This document shows positions 1 to 6,677 of a stretch of 21,934 bases of DNA, piece by piece; the first letter of the stretch is position 1; every line of letters starts with the position of its first letter. The position numbers were made by a program, and so were the translations under genes. Origin of the DNA: Muribaculaceae bacterium. Lineage in GTDB: Bacteria; Bacteroidota; Bacteroidia; Bacteroidales; Muribaculaceae. The stretch spans positions 1 to 21,934 of the forward strand of contig VSPF01000023.1 of the NCBI GenBank assembly GCA_009775195.1, in the 5' to 3' direction. The notes beneath the pieces are model-generated. The model saw nothing but the letters and a program-made list of their open reading frames with translations. It had not been told where the DNA came from and searched no databases.

Positions 1-224
1 CTTGTAAATTCGGGCGCAATCGCGGCAAAATTGACGGCCATTGTCGGTGTCGATTTCAGTTCGTCGGCGCTGTCGGCTATAGTCTGCGACAGCGAGGGGC
101 CGTTGGCCATGATGATTAGTCGCCGGCCCTCGGCGCGGCCCTTGAACCGGCTACATGGCCGCGACTGAAGGGCGACCTTGACAACGCCCTTGACAGTTTC
201 GAAAAGTTTATCTGCAAAGACCAT
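1..224 (-). CDS. NGPSL-motif protein, N-terminal part (DUF115/MptE-like?)
   Basis: The first 74 codons of a minus-strand gene that leaves the window at its left edge. The ATG is at 224-222, four bases after the stop of the SDR-like gene upstream, so the two are probably co-transcribed. After a basic N-terminal segment comes a hydrophobic strand and the motif IIMANGPSL (NGPSL at residues 41-45), then a stretch containing MAVNFAA. A glycine-rich loop of this kind after a beta strand is reminiscent of DUF115/MptE-like proteins, some of which sit in Bacteroidetes glycan biosynthesis loci. The visible part is too short to decide, so no function is assigned. The reading frame is supported by protein-like composition and operon spacing. 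Confidence 0.6.
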   Translation of the reverse strand, partial: MVFADKLFETVKGVVKVALQSRPCSRFKGRAEGRRLIIMANGPSLSQTIADSADELKSTPTMAVNFAAIAPEFT

Positions 225-228
225 AGTG

Positions 229-912
229 TCAGAGGCTTGAATCGTCGTAAACATGTGTGCGCATATACTCGCACGTGTCAACCGTCTCAAAGCCAAGAGC
301 CCGTATACACGACGATGAAAAAAGCTCCGACGTTGTATAGCGGCGGTAACGTTCACTGCCATAGATAAATTTGCCAATCATCTGCTGCGGCTTGGTCGAT
401 AGGTTGCTGATGCGCTTGTTGGTCATGCGGTAGGCAATTGCCTCGGCAAGGTCGTGGAGCGTGGGGTCGACACCGTCGGTAAGGTTATAGACGCCTGCCG
501 GGGCATCGTTTTCGACAAGGAATTTCACAGCACGGGCCACGTCGGTGGCATGGACGACGCTCTTACGCGCCTCGTTGCCGGGGAAATGGAAGAAAAAACC
601 GCGATAGATTTCCTCGGCCAGGCGTCTTACCGCTCCGGTCATGCCTGTGCCAACGATTGGGGCGCAGCGGAGTACGTAAGCCTTTGTGCCCCTGCTTTTT
701 GCCTCGTTGGCAAACTGCCTTTCCAGCGCAAGCCATTCCGACGCCTCGTTGAGCGGGGCCTCTTCGTCGAGCCAGCCCTGGCCGAGCTCGTAGATGTCTG
801 TCGACGAAATCATTACAGCCGCCCCGTCGTCGGCAATTGCAATCTCGCGGCGGATATAGGGCAGCAGGAAGTCGCCCCCGGGGGCATAGATATATGCTGT
901 TGGTTCTGCCAT
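229..912 (-). CDS. Degenerate NAD-dependent epimerase/dehydratase-like (SDR) protein
   Basis: A 227-residue protein with the late part of an extended SDR fold: SSTDIY at residues 36-41 (strand with the catalytic Ser/Thr region), then RCAPIVGTGMTG, a VVHATDVARAV segment and a GVYNLTDG segment, as in sugar-nucleotide epimerases. It is shorter than the usual 300 or more residues. The N-terminal GxxGxxG nucleotide loop is not recognisable (only APGGD at 10-14). The place where YxxxK is expected reads W60-x-x-x-E64, so the canonical catalytic pair is missing. It may be a non-catalytic or strongly diverged family member. The start at 912 is the first ATG. The frame stays open for 16 codons or more upstream without another start. 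It probably forms an operon with the NGPSL protein and is read from the divergent promoter near 1104-1135. Confidence 0.75.
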   Translation of the reverse strand: MAEPTAYIYAPGGDFLLPYIRREIAIADDGAAVMISSTDIYELGQGWLDEEAPLNEASEWLALERQFANEAKSRGTKAYVLRCAPIVGTGMTGAVRRLAEEIYRGFFFHFPGNEARKSVVHATDVARAVKFLVENDAPAGVYNLTDGVDPTLHDLAEAIAYRMTNKRISNLSTKPQQMIGKFIYGSERYRRYTTSELFSSSCIRALGFETVDTCEYMRTHVYDDSSL

Positions 913-930
913 GAATTTGATTACTAATTT

Positions 931-1085
931 AAGTTTCGCAAGCTTACTTAAATGTTTAAGGGTTAAAGGTTAGGGGTTAATGTGCTGTCGTTTTTTAATT
1001 TTTATCTCAGCAAATATTTTAGCTGTCAATCTCATTAACCTTTAACCTTTAAACATTAACCTTCAACTTTTCGCTTGCGAAAGTT
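931..1085. repeat. Inverted pair of 7-bp repeat arrays
   Basis: On the left (about 955-982) the 7-mer GTTAANG occurs three to four times head to tail. On the right (1033-1067) its complement occurs five times: CATTAAC, CTTTAAC, CTTTAAA, CATTAAC, CTTCAAC. The arms flank about 50 bp of AT-rich DNA, and their outer ends share a TTTCGCAAGC-like sequence, so the whole block is an imperfect inverted repeat. The right end also holds a small local hairpin around TTTTCGCTTGCGAAA (1068-1082). It lies in the predicted 5' leader of the minus-strand operon. Its function is unknown. Confidence 0.7.
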
Positions 1086-1103
1086 GAATTACTAAAATTA
1101 TCA

Positions 1104-1135
1104 CAAAGTTAGCGAAAATTTGAGCTTGCAGCAAA
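1104..1135 (-). promoter_or_regulatory. Predicted Bacteroidetes promoter for the minus-strand SDR operon
   Basis: Read on the minus strand, the -7 box TAACTTTG is at 1111-1104 and a TTTG -33 box is at 1135-1132, with 20 bp between them. This fits TTTG-N19-21-TAnnTTTG. Transcription would start near 1098, leaving a leader of about 185 nt that includes the 7-bp repeat arrays. It is embedded in the inverted repeat that also carries the glsA promoter. Confidence 0.6.
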
Positions 1136-1150
1136 TTTTCACTAACTTTG
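1119..1150 (+). promoter_or_regulatory. Predicted promoter of the glsA-glsB-purB-dgt operon
   Basis: TTTG at 1119-1122 and TAACTTTG at 1143-1150 are 20 bp apart, matching the Bacteroidetes primary sigma factor consensus. The expected start of transcription, near 1155, leaves a leader of only about ten bases before the ATG at 1165, so translation would begin almost at the 5' end. Confidence 0.7.
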
Positions 1151-1164
1151 CACTATAATTCGAA

Positions 1165-2013
1165 ATGAGCGCAGACAGGCCCATACGCATAGATGTTGGT
1201 GGTGTTCTTGCTTCCAGGCTCGGGGGCAAGGCTCGTTTCGTGCCCCGTTTCTTAATCCGGTGGCTCGAAAAACTGATTTGCCAGGACAAGCTCAACCAAC
1301 TACTCGAGAGCAACTACCCACTGCGTGGCGCCGAGTTCTGCGACGGCGTCCTGTGCGACCTCGATGTAACTATCGACATCCGCAACGAAAACCTCCTGCC
1401 TAAAAATCCTCGCTGCATCATCGTGTCGAACCACCCCCTCGGGGGCCTCGACGGCATGAGCATGATATCGTGGCTCTCGCGCCACTACAATAGGCCGGTG
1501 CGCTTCGTGGTCAACGACCTGCTCATGGCCGTAGAACCGCTGACCGACTGCTTCGTGCCCGTCAACAAGCACGGCCGGCAGTCGCGCTCGTCGCTCGGGA
1601 GCCTCGAGGAAGCCCTCGCCGGCGACGGCCCAGTGGTAATCTACCCCGCCGGCCTGTGTTCGCGCCTCGGCGACGACGGCGTTGTAGCCGACCTGGCCTG
1701 GAACAAGATGTTCGTCACAAAGGCCATCGAGAGCCGCCGCGACATAGTGCCCGTACACTTCGACGGCCACAACTCGCCATCGTTCTACCGCTGGGCGAGG
1801 ATTCGTCAGAGACTCGGCATTAAATTCAACTTCGAAATGCTCCTCCTGCCACGCGAGGTCTTCCGTTCGCGAGGCAAGACTTTCACCATCACATGCGGCA
1901 CGCCGGTGCCTTGGCAGAGCCTCGAAGGCGGAGCAAAAGCCGCCTCGACTGCGGCACAACTGCGCCGGCAGGTCTACGCACTGCCGACAAATATTAGCGT
2001 CAACGAAAAATGA
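1165..2013 (+). CDS. glsA: Lysophospholipid-type O-acyltransferase (GlsA-like)
   Basis: A 282-residue PlsC-type acyltransferase. The conserved block IIVSNHPLGGLDG puts the catalytic His at 90 and Asp at 96. That is H-x5-D rather than the textbook H-x4-D, a spacing I associate with the HPLGGLD subgroup of Bacteroidetes. A VVIYPAG block (about residues 157-163) matches the second substrate-binding motif of the family. The gene overlaps glsB by ATGA, the pairing known for glycine-lipid synthesis in Bacteroides thetaiotaomicron, where GlsB N-acylates glycine and GlsA adds the second, O-linked acyl chain. On that basis it should act at the inner membrane using an acyl-ACP or similar donor. The family assignment is firm; the specific glycine-lipid role is inferred from the pairing. 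Confidence 0.82.
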   Translation: MSADRPIRIDVGGVLASRLGGKARFVPRFLIRWLEKLICQDKLNQLLESNYPLRGAEFCDGVLCDLDVTIDIRNENLLPKNPRCIIVSNHPLGGLDGMSMISWLSRHYNRPVRFVVNDLLMAVEPLTDCFVPVNKHGRQSRSSLGSLEEALAGDGPVVIYPAGLCSRLGDDGVVADLAWNKMFVTKAIESRRDIVPVHFDGHNSPSFYRWARIRQRLGIKFNFEMLLLPREVFRSRGKTFTITCGTPVPWQSLEGGAKAASTAAQLRRQVYALPTNISVNEK

Positions 2014-2954
2014 ACCAACCTATAATAGACCCCGTCGATACTGCGCTAATCGAGCAAGAGCTCACTCGCCAGCGGTTTCTGAGGCCCACAAACAAGGGCA
2101 ACAACGAAATCTATGTGGTCACGGCCCACGATTCGCCAAACACCATGCGCGAAATCGGGCGTCTGCGCGAAATCGCTTTCCGCACCGCCGGCGGCGGCAC
2201 GGGCCTCGAGTGCGACATCGACCGCTACGACACAATGCCCGTGCCTTGCCGGCAGCTCATCGTATGGGACCCCGACAGCAAGCTAATCCTCGGAGGCTAC
2301 CGATATATCTGCGGACGCGACATCGTGCTCGACGCCGACAACAAGCCCATGATAGCCACCAGCCACATGTTCCGCTTCTCGCAACGCTTCCTCGACGACT
2401 ATCTGCCCTACACCATCGAGCTCGGACGCTCGTTCGTGCGCCCCGAGTATCAGAGCTCGCGCGCCGGGGCAAAGGCCATCTATGTGCTCGACAACCTTTG
2501 GGACGGCCTCGGTTCGCTCACCGTAGTCCACCCCGACACGCGCTACCTCTTCGGCAAAGTAACCATGTACCCGAGCTACACCGCCGCGTGCCGCGACATG
2601 ATACTCTACTTCCTCAACAAATACTTCCCCGACCCCGACGAACTCGTGCGCCCAATCAACGCCCTGCGCACCGATGCCGACCAGGCCGCCCTCGAGGCTA
2701 TATTCTGCGGCGGCGACTTCAAGAGCGACTTCCGCATACTCAACGCCCAGGTTCGCGCCCACGGCGACACTATACCGCCCCTCGTACACGCCTACATGGG
2801 GCTCTCGCCAACGATGCGCATGTTCGGCACAGCCGTCAACGACGAGTTTGGCGACGTCGAGGAAAGCGGCATTTTCCTCGCTATCGACGAAATTCTCGAA
2901 GAAAAGAAAAAACGCCATATCGACACCTACCTCAACGCTCAATCCTCGCGTTAA
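2010..2954 (+). CDS. glsB: GNAT-like N-acyltransferase (GlsB-like, hemolysin/OlsB relative)
   Basis: A 314-residue protein of the group often labelled hemolysin or GNAT N-acyltransferase. Recognisable segments are the GRLREIAFR helix (residues 50-58) leading into a glycine-rich TAGGGTGLECDIDRYD stretch, the LIVWD and LGGYRY strands (about 83-99), and ELGRSFVRPEYQ (137-148), which resembles the acyl-donor binding region. The B. thetaiotaomicron counterpart makes N-acyl glycine, the first step to glycine lipids. Here the gene starts inside the glsA stop (ATGA, 2010-2013), so the two enzymes are probably translationally coupled. purB follows after 33 nt. An ornithine-lipid-type substrate cannot be excluded from sequence alone. 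Confidence 0.82.
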   Translation: MNQPIIDPVDTALIEQELTRQRFLRPTNKGNNEIYVVTAHDSPNTMREIGRLREIAFRTAGGGTGLECDIDRYDTMPVPCRQLIVWDPDSKLILGGYRYICGRDIVLDADNKPMIATSHMFRFSQRFLDDYLPYTIELGRSFVRPEYQSSRAGAKAIYVLDNLWDGLGSLTVVHPDTRYLFGKVTMYPSYTAACRDMILYFLNKYFPDPDELVRPINALRTDADQAALEAIFCGGDFKSDFRILNAQVRAHGDTIPPLVHAYMGLSPTMRMFGTAVNDEFGDVEESGIFLAIDEILEEKKKRHIDTYLNAQSSR

Positions 2955-2987
2955 TCAAATAAAACAATTCAAAAGCACAATATAAAA

Positions 2988-4349
2988 ATGGAACTCAGCC
3001 CACTTACCGCAGTATCGCCGGTCGACGGCCGCTATCACTCCAAAACCGAAGCTCTTGCCGACTATTTTTCGGAATACGCCGTAATCCGCTACCGCGTACT
3101 TATCGAAATCGAATACTTCATCGCCTTGTCGCAAGCCGGCCTGCCGCAGCTGCCACCTGTCGGCGACGACATGCAGGCATCGCTGCGCCGCATCTACGAC
3201 CCCGAGGTCTTCACACCTGCCGAAGCCGCCAAGGTAAAGGAGATTGAAAAGACTACCAACCACGACGTCAAGGCCGTAGAATATTACATCAAGGCCCGTT
3301 TCGACGAACTCGGCCTGGGGCAATATAAGGAGTTCATCCACTTCGGCCTCACCTCGCAGGACATCAACAACACCGCCTTCCCCCTGATGATGAGCAACGC
3401 CATCAGCGAAATCATCATCCCGGCCTACCAGCGTCTCCACGGGGCACTCCTCGACCTGGCGCAGGAACTCCGCGAGGTGCCCATGCTTGCCCGTACACAC
3501 GGGCAGCCCGCATCGCCCACATCGCTGGGCAAGGAAATAGCCGTATTCGTATCGCGCATCGAGGAGCAGCTCGAAGTGCTCGACAACTCGTGGATTAACG
3601 CCAAATTCGGCGGCGCAACCGGCAACTTCAACGCCCACACCGTGGCATACCCCGGCATCGACTGGGCCGCTTTCGGCGACAAGTTCCTCGAAAGCCTCAA
3701 GCTCACACGCGAGGAGTTCACAACACAGATTTCAAACTACGACAACACCGCGCAGATTTGCGACAACTTCGCGCGCCTCAACACCATAGTCATCGACCTC
3801 GACCGCGACATCTGGCAATATATCTCGATGGGCTACTTCAAACAGCGCATCAAAGAGGGCGAGGTCGGTTCGTCGGCAATGCCGCACAAGGTAAACCCCA
3901 TCGACTTCGAAAATAGCGAGGGCAACCTCGGCATAGCCAACGCCATCTTCCGCCACCTCTCGGCCAAGCTGCCTGTCTCGCGTCTGCAGCGCGACCTCAC
4001 CGACTCTACCGTCATCCGCAACCTCGGTGTGCCATTCGCCCACACCCTCATCGCCATCGAGTCGACACTCAAGGGCCTCGGCAAGCTCATCGTAAACCTC
4101 GACGCCATCCGCGCCGACCTCGACGACAACTGGGCCGTCGTTGCCGAAGCCATTCAGACCATACTCCGCCGCGAAGGATATCCCAAGCCCTACGAGACCC
4201 TCAAGGCCCTCACGCGCACGAACACGCACATCGACGAAAAAGCCATCAAAGACTTTATCGCCAACCTCGAGGGCATCAGCGAGGACGTCCGCGCCGAGCT
4301 AAACGCCATCACTCCCTTCAACTACATCGGCAACAGCGCCGCCTGGTAA
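2988..4349 (+). CDS. purB: Adenylosuccinate lyase
   Basis: A 453-residue member of the fumarase/aspartase superfamily, normal length for PurB. Key blocks are HFGLTSQD (118-125), the THGQPASPT loop with catalytic His171, and the flexible signature loop GSSAMPHKVNPIDFEN (294-309) carrying the catalytic serine. The enzyme cleaves SAICAR to AICAR and adenylosuccinate to AMP, both releasing fumarate, in cytosolic purine synthesis. The start follows an A-rich stretch typical of unled Bacteroidetes starts. Its stop overlaps the dgt start as TAATG (4347-4351). No separate promoter is visible in the 33 nt before it, so it is probably read with glsAB. Confidence 0.97.
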   Translation: MELSPLTAVSPVDGRYHSKTEALADYFSEYAVIRYRVLIEIEYFIALSQAGLPQLPPVGDDMQASLRRIYDPEVFTPAEAAKVKEIEKTTNHDVKAVEYYIKARFDELGLGQYKEFIHFGLTSQDINNTAFPLMMSNAISEIIIPAYQRLHGALLDLAQELREVPMLARTHGQPASPTSLGKEIAVFVSRIEEQLEVLDNSWINAKFGGATGNFNAHTVAYPGIDWAAFGDKFLESLKLTREEFTTQISNYDNTAQICDNFARLNTIVIDLDRDIWQYISMGYFKQRIKEGEVGSSAMPHKVNPIDFENSEGNLGIANAIFRHLSAKLPVSRLQRDLTDSTVIRNLGVPFAHTLIAIESTLKGLGKLIVNLDAIRADLDDNWAVVAEAIQTILRREGYPKPYETLKALTRTNTHIDEKAIKDFIANLEGISEDVRAELNAITPFNYIGNSAAW

Positions 4350-5698
4350 TGGCCGGCAAAATGAAGTGGGACCTCCTGGTCAACGACAAACGTTTCGGCC
4401 TCGAGGACTACCACGACCCCAAGAAGAACGCCACTCGCACCGACTTCAGGCGCGACTACGACCGTCTTGTCTTCTCGTCGCCCTTCCGCCGGCTGCAGAA
4501 CAAGACCCAGGTCTTCCCCCTGCCGGGCAGCATATTCGTCCACAACAGGCTCACGCACAGCATGGAAGTTGCCTGCGTGGGCAAGTCTATGGCCGACAAT
4601 ATCGCCGTGGCCCTGCGCGAACGGTACCTCGCCCAGGGTATGCCCGTCGAGCACTTCGACCACCTCGGCGACATCGTGGCCGCCGCATGCCTCGCCCACG
4701 ACCTCGGCAATCCCCCATTCGGCCACAGCGGCGAACGCGCCATCGGCACCTTCTTCAGCGAAGGTGCCGGACGCGACCTCCGCGACAGGCTCTCCGACAG
4801 CGAGTGGGCCGACCTGACCCACTTCGAGGGTAACGCCAACGCCCTGCGCGTGCTCACCCACCAGTTCAAGGGGCGCCGCAAGGGCGGATTTGCCATGACC
4901 TATTCCACCCTCGCCTCTATTGTCAAATACCCCTACGAGTCTATCCTGTCGACCAAGGGTAAATTCGGCTTCTTCGTAAGCGAACGCGACGACTATGCCC
5001 GCGTCGCCGACGAGCTGGGCATACTCCGCCTCTCTGCCGAGGGCAAGCCCCTGCGCTTCGCCCGCCACCCCTTAGTATATATAGTCGAGGCCGCCGACGA
5101 TATATGCTACGAAGTGATGGATATCGAGGATGCCCATAAGCTCAAAATCCTCTCGACATCCGAAGTCATCGACGCCTTCCTCGGATTCTTCGACCTGGAG
5201 CGGCAGGAGCACCTGCGGCGCGGCATGGGCCACGTGTCCGACCCCAACGAGAAAATAGCCTACCTGCGCTCGTGCGTTGTCGGTGCCCTGGTCGACCAGT
5301 GCGCCGCCACCTTCATCGCCAACGAGGGCGCCATACTCGCCGGCACCTTCGAGGGCTCGCTCCTGGGCCATATCCGCGACCTCGAGCGCCAGGGCTACGC
5401 GCGATGCAACGAACTGTCGTGGGCTAAAATCTACCGCTCGTCCGAGGTCGTCGACATCGAGCTGGCCGGTAACCGCATCATCACCTTCCTGCTCGAGCGC
5501 CTCGTCGAGGCCGTCACCAAGCCGCAGCTCAACTATTCGCGCCTGCTCCTGGCAAAATTCCCCGAGCAGTACGACGTCGCCGCCCCCACGCTCTACGGCA
5601 AACTACAGGCCGTCCTCGACCACGTGTCGGCCATGACCGACGTCTACGCCCTCGACCTCTACCGCAAGCTCAACGGCACCTCCCTCCCGGCTGTATAA
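4349..5698 (+). CDS. dgt: Deoxyguanosinetriphosphate triphosphohydrolase (HD-domain dNTPase)
   Basis: A 449-residue HD-domain protein. The metal site is visible: RLTHSMEV (His70), then CLAHDLGNPPFGHSGE with the His117-Asp118 pair and His126, and a later VEAADDICYEVMD block that supplies the distal Asp. FEGNANALR (about 155-163) is characteristic of dGTPases. It hydrolyses dGTP, and in related enzymes other dNTPs, to deoxynucleoside plus triphosphate, so it controls dNTP pools. It starts on the last base of the purB stop codon, an arrangement that links purine synthesis with purine deoxynucleotide breakdown. Some family members restrict phage, but nothing else here suggests a defence role. Confidence 0.95.
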   Translation: MAGKMKWDLLVNDKRFGLEDYHDPKKNATRTDFRRDYDRLVFSSPFRRLQNKTQVFPLPGSIFVHNRLTHSMEVACVGKSMADNIAVALRERYLAQGMPVEHFDHLGDIVAAACLAHDLGNPPFGHSGERAIGTFFSEGAGRDLRDRLSDSEWADLTHFEGNANALRVLTHQFKGRRKGGFAMTYSTLASIVKYPYESILSTKGKFGFFVSERDDYARVADELGILRLSAEGKPLRFARHPLVYIVEAADDICYEVMDIEDAHKLKILSTSEVIDAFLGFFDLERQEHLRRGMGHVSDPNEKIAYLRSCVVGALVDQCAATFIANEGAILAGTFEGSLLGHIRDLERQGYARCNELSWAKIYRSSEVVDIELAGNRIITFLLERLVEAVTKPQLNYSRLLLAKFPEQYDVAAPTLYGKLQAVLDHVSAMTDVYALDLYRKLNGTSLPAV

Positions 5699-5719
5699 CC
5701 CCTCGCCACGACATAAATC

Positions 5720-6481
5720 ATGGGTGTCAACATACAGTTTTCCCAATCATATTTTTGGCTAAATTCCTGGATTTTAGCCAATGTACTCCAACTTGCAACA
5801 CAAGATTTTTGCGACCGTTTTGTCGATTACCGCATCGACCCCGGTCGCCGCCTCTACGACCAGATGGTAATGGCCGCAAGAAGCGGAGTGGCAAATATCG
5901 CCGAAGGTTCGGCCCGACATTCTACATCAATCGAAACAGAAATGCGGCTCCTTGATGTTGCGAGGGCAAGTTTCGACGAACTTCAAGGCGACATATTCAA
6001 TTTTCTTCTTCGCAAAAAAGCCGATGTATGGGCGATTGGCAACCCCGACCGCGAAGCAATCTGGCAAATGAGGCTCGACACTCCGCAATATTCCAACAGC
6101 TATCTTCATGATGCCGCACTGCATATACTTGCGCAGAAAGCCAAATTTGCCCCATGGTTAGAAAGTGACAATCCCGAGATAGCAGCCAACGCCCTGCTCG
6201 TGCTATGCTTTAGGGAAAACAGGATGCTCCAGTCTCAAATCGAAAGCCAGCTCGACAGCTTCCGAGAGACAGGCGGCTTCACCGAGAACATGACTGCCGA
6301 GCGGCTCGAGGCCCGCAAGAGCCAAGCCACGGCAGAAGGCGCCCCCACATGCCCCAAATGCGGCAAGCCGATGTTCAAGAGGATGCAGAAGAAAGGGCAG
6401 ATGCAGGGCCGCGAATTCTGGGGCTGCAGCGACTACCCACGCTGCAACGGCCTCCTCCCCATCAAGCCTAATCAGGTTTAA
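5720..6481 (+). CDS. Four-helix-bundle suffix-domain protein with C-terminal zinc ribbon
   Basis: A 253-residue protein of unknown function. The N-terminal half (about 10-145) is a helical bundle related to the 23S rRNA intervening-sequence/Avd-like four-helix family, with the typical DQMVMAARSGVANIAEGSARH segment spread over 47-67 and FDELQGD (85-91). A middle helical suffix (about 115-185) follows. The C-terminus is a topoisomerase-I-like zinc ribbon with C211-x2-C214 and C236-x5-C242. I recognise the architecture as the family described as a four helix bundle suffix domain protein. The ribbon suggests nucleic-acid binding; the partner is unknown. It sits 21 nt after dgt, probably last in the operon. 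The predicted start at 5720 is the first ATG after the dgt stop. Confidence 0.85.
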   Translation: MGVNIQFSQSYFWLNSWILANVLQLATQDFCDRFVDYRIDPGRRLYDQMVMAARSGVANIAEGSARHSTSIETEMRLLDVARASFDELQGDIFNFLLRKKADVWAIGNPDREAIWQMRLDTPQYSNSYLHDAALHILAQKAKFAPWLESDNPEIAANALLVLCFRENRMLQSQIESQLDSFRETGGFTENMTAERLEARKSQATAEGAPTCPKCGKPMFKRMQKKGQMQGREFWGCSDYPRCNGLLPIKPNQV

Positions 6482-6490
6482 CCGGGCTAA

Positions 6491-6550
6491 ACCCCGATTA
6501 TTCCCGATTAGTACAGATTAATCCCGATTATTCTCGATAAATCTCGATTA
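6491..6550. repeat. Six tandem 10-bp repeats (consensus WTCCCGATTA)
   Basis: Six consecutive 10-mers in exact register: ACCCCGATTA, TTCCCGATTA, GTACAGATTA, ATCCCGATTA, TTCTCGATAA, ATCTCGATTA. The block starts 9 nt after the stop of the four-helix protein. A period close to one helical turn would place every unit on the same face of the DNA. Role unknown; protein binding or a recombination-prone spacer are both possible. Confidence 0.85.
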
Positions 6551-6604
6551 TCCCCTTTAAAATTTTTATATGCTGCAGCCGTGACACTTTATATCGTCAA
6601 TGAT

Positions 6605-6636
6605 ATTGTATATCTCGGTGGGTTTGAGTAATTTTG
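6605..6636 (+). promoter_or_regulatory. Predicted promoter of the DUF5715-asmA-HAD-aroB operon
   Basis: The -7 box TAATTTTG is at 6629-6636 and a weaker -33 box (ATTG) at 6605-6608, 20 bp apart. This leaves a leader of about 35 nt before the ATG at 6678. Confidence 0.65.
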
Positions 6637-6677
6637 CAGTTGCCGGGTGATAATGGTGCCCGGCGATTGTAATTTTC

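Larger units (their letters stand above)
1104..1150. repeat. 18-bp inverted repeat carrying two divergent promoters
   Basis: CAAAGTTAGCGAAAATTT (1104-1121) is repeated in reverse complement at 1133-1150 with one mismatch and an 11-nt spacer. Each arm ends in a TAACTTTG -7 box and begins near the TTTG -33 box of the opposite arm, so the palindrome is two interlocked, oppositely facing promoters. Confidence 0.85.
6482..6677. other. Intergenic region between the dgt and DUF5715 operons
   Basis: These 196 nt hold six tandem 10-mers (6491-6550), an AT-rich stretch and the promoter at 6605-6636. A short near-palindrome, GGTTTA...TAAACC, overlaps the preceding stop codon (6475-6493). No classical hairpin-plus-U-run terminator is evident, and no further gene is seen. 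Confidence 0.7.

Noticed and set aside
454..927. Plus-strand open frame opposite the SDR-like gene
   Set aside because: The minus-strand product shows clear SDR motifs and a promoter; the opposite frame shows no recognisable motifs.
1101..1313. Minus-strand open frame over the glsA start
   Set aside because: It spans the palindromic promoter and the acyltransferase N-terminus and has low-complexity composition.
2210..2962. Long arginine-rich open frame overlapping glsB on the same strand
   Set aside because: It is a frame-shifted reading of a GC-rich gene; its composition (mainly Arg, Pro, His) is not protein-like. Other long antisense frames across the window are rejected for the same reason.
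4349..6481. dgt plus the four-helix/zinc-ribbon gene as an anti-phage defence unit
   Set aside because: Both sit in an operon with purB and lipid genes, with no mobile-element or defence neighbours. A housekeeping role is simpler; only the four-helix protein remains of interest.
6491..6550. CRISPR array
   Set aside because: The 10-bp units have no spacers between them and there are no cas genes. The same applies to the 7-bp and 9-bp arrays.
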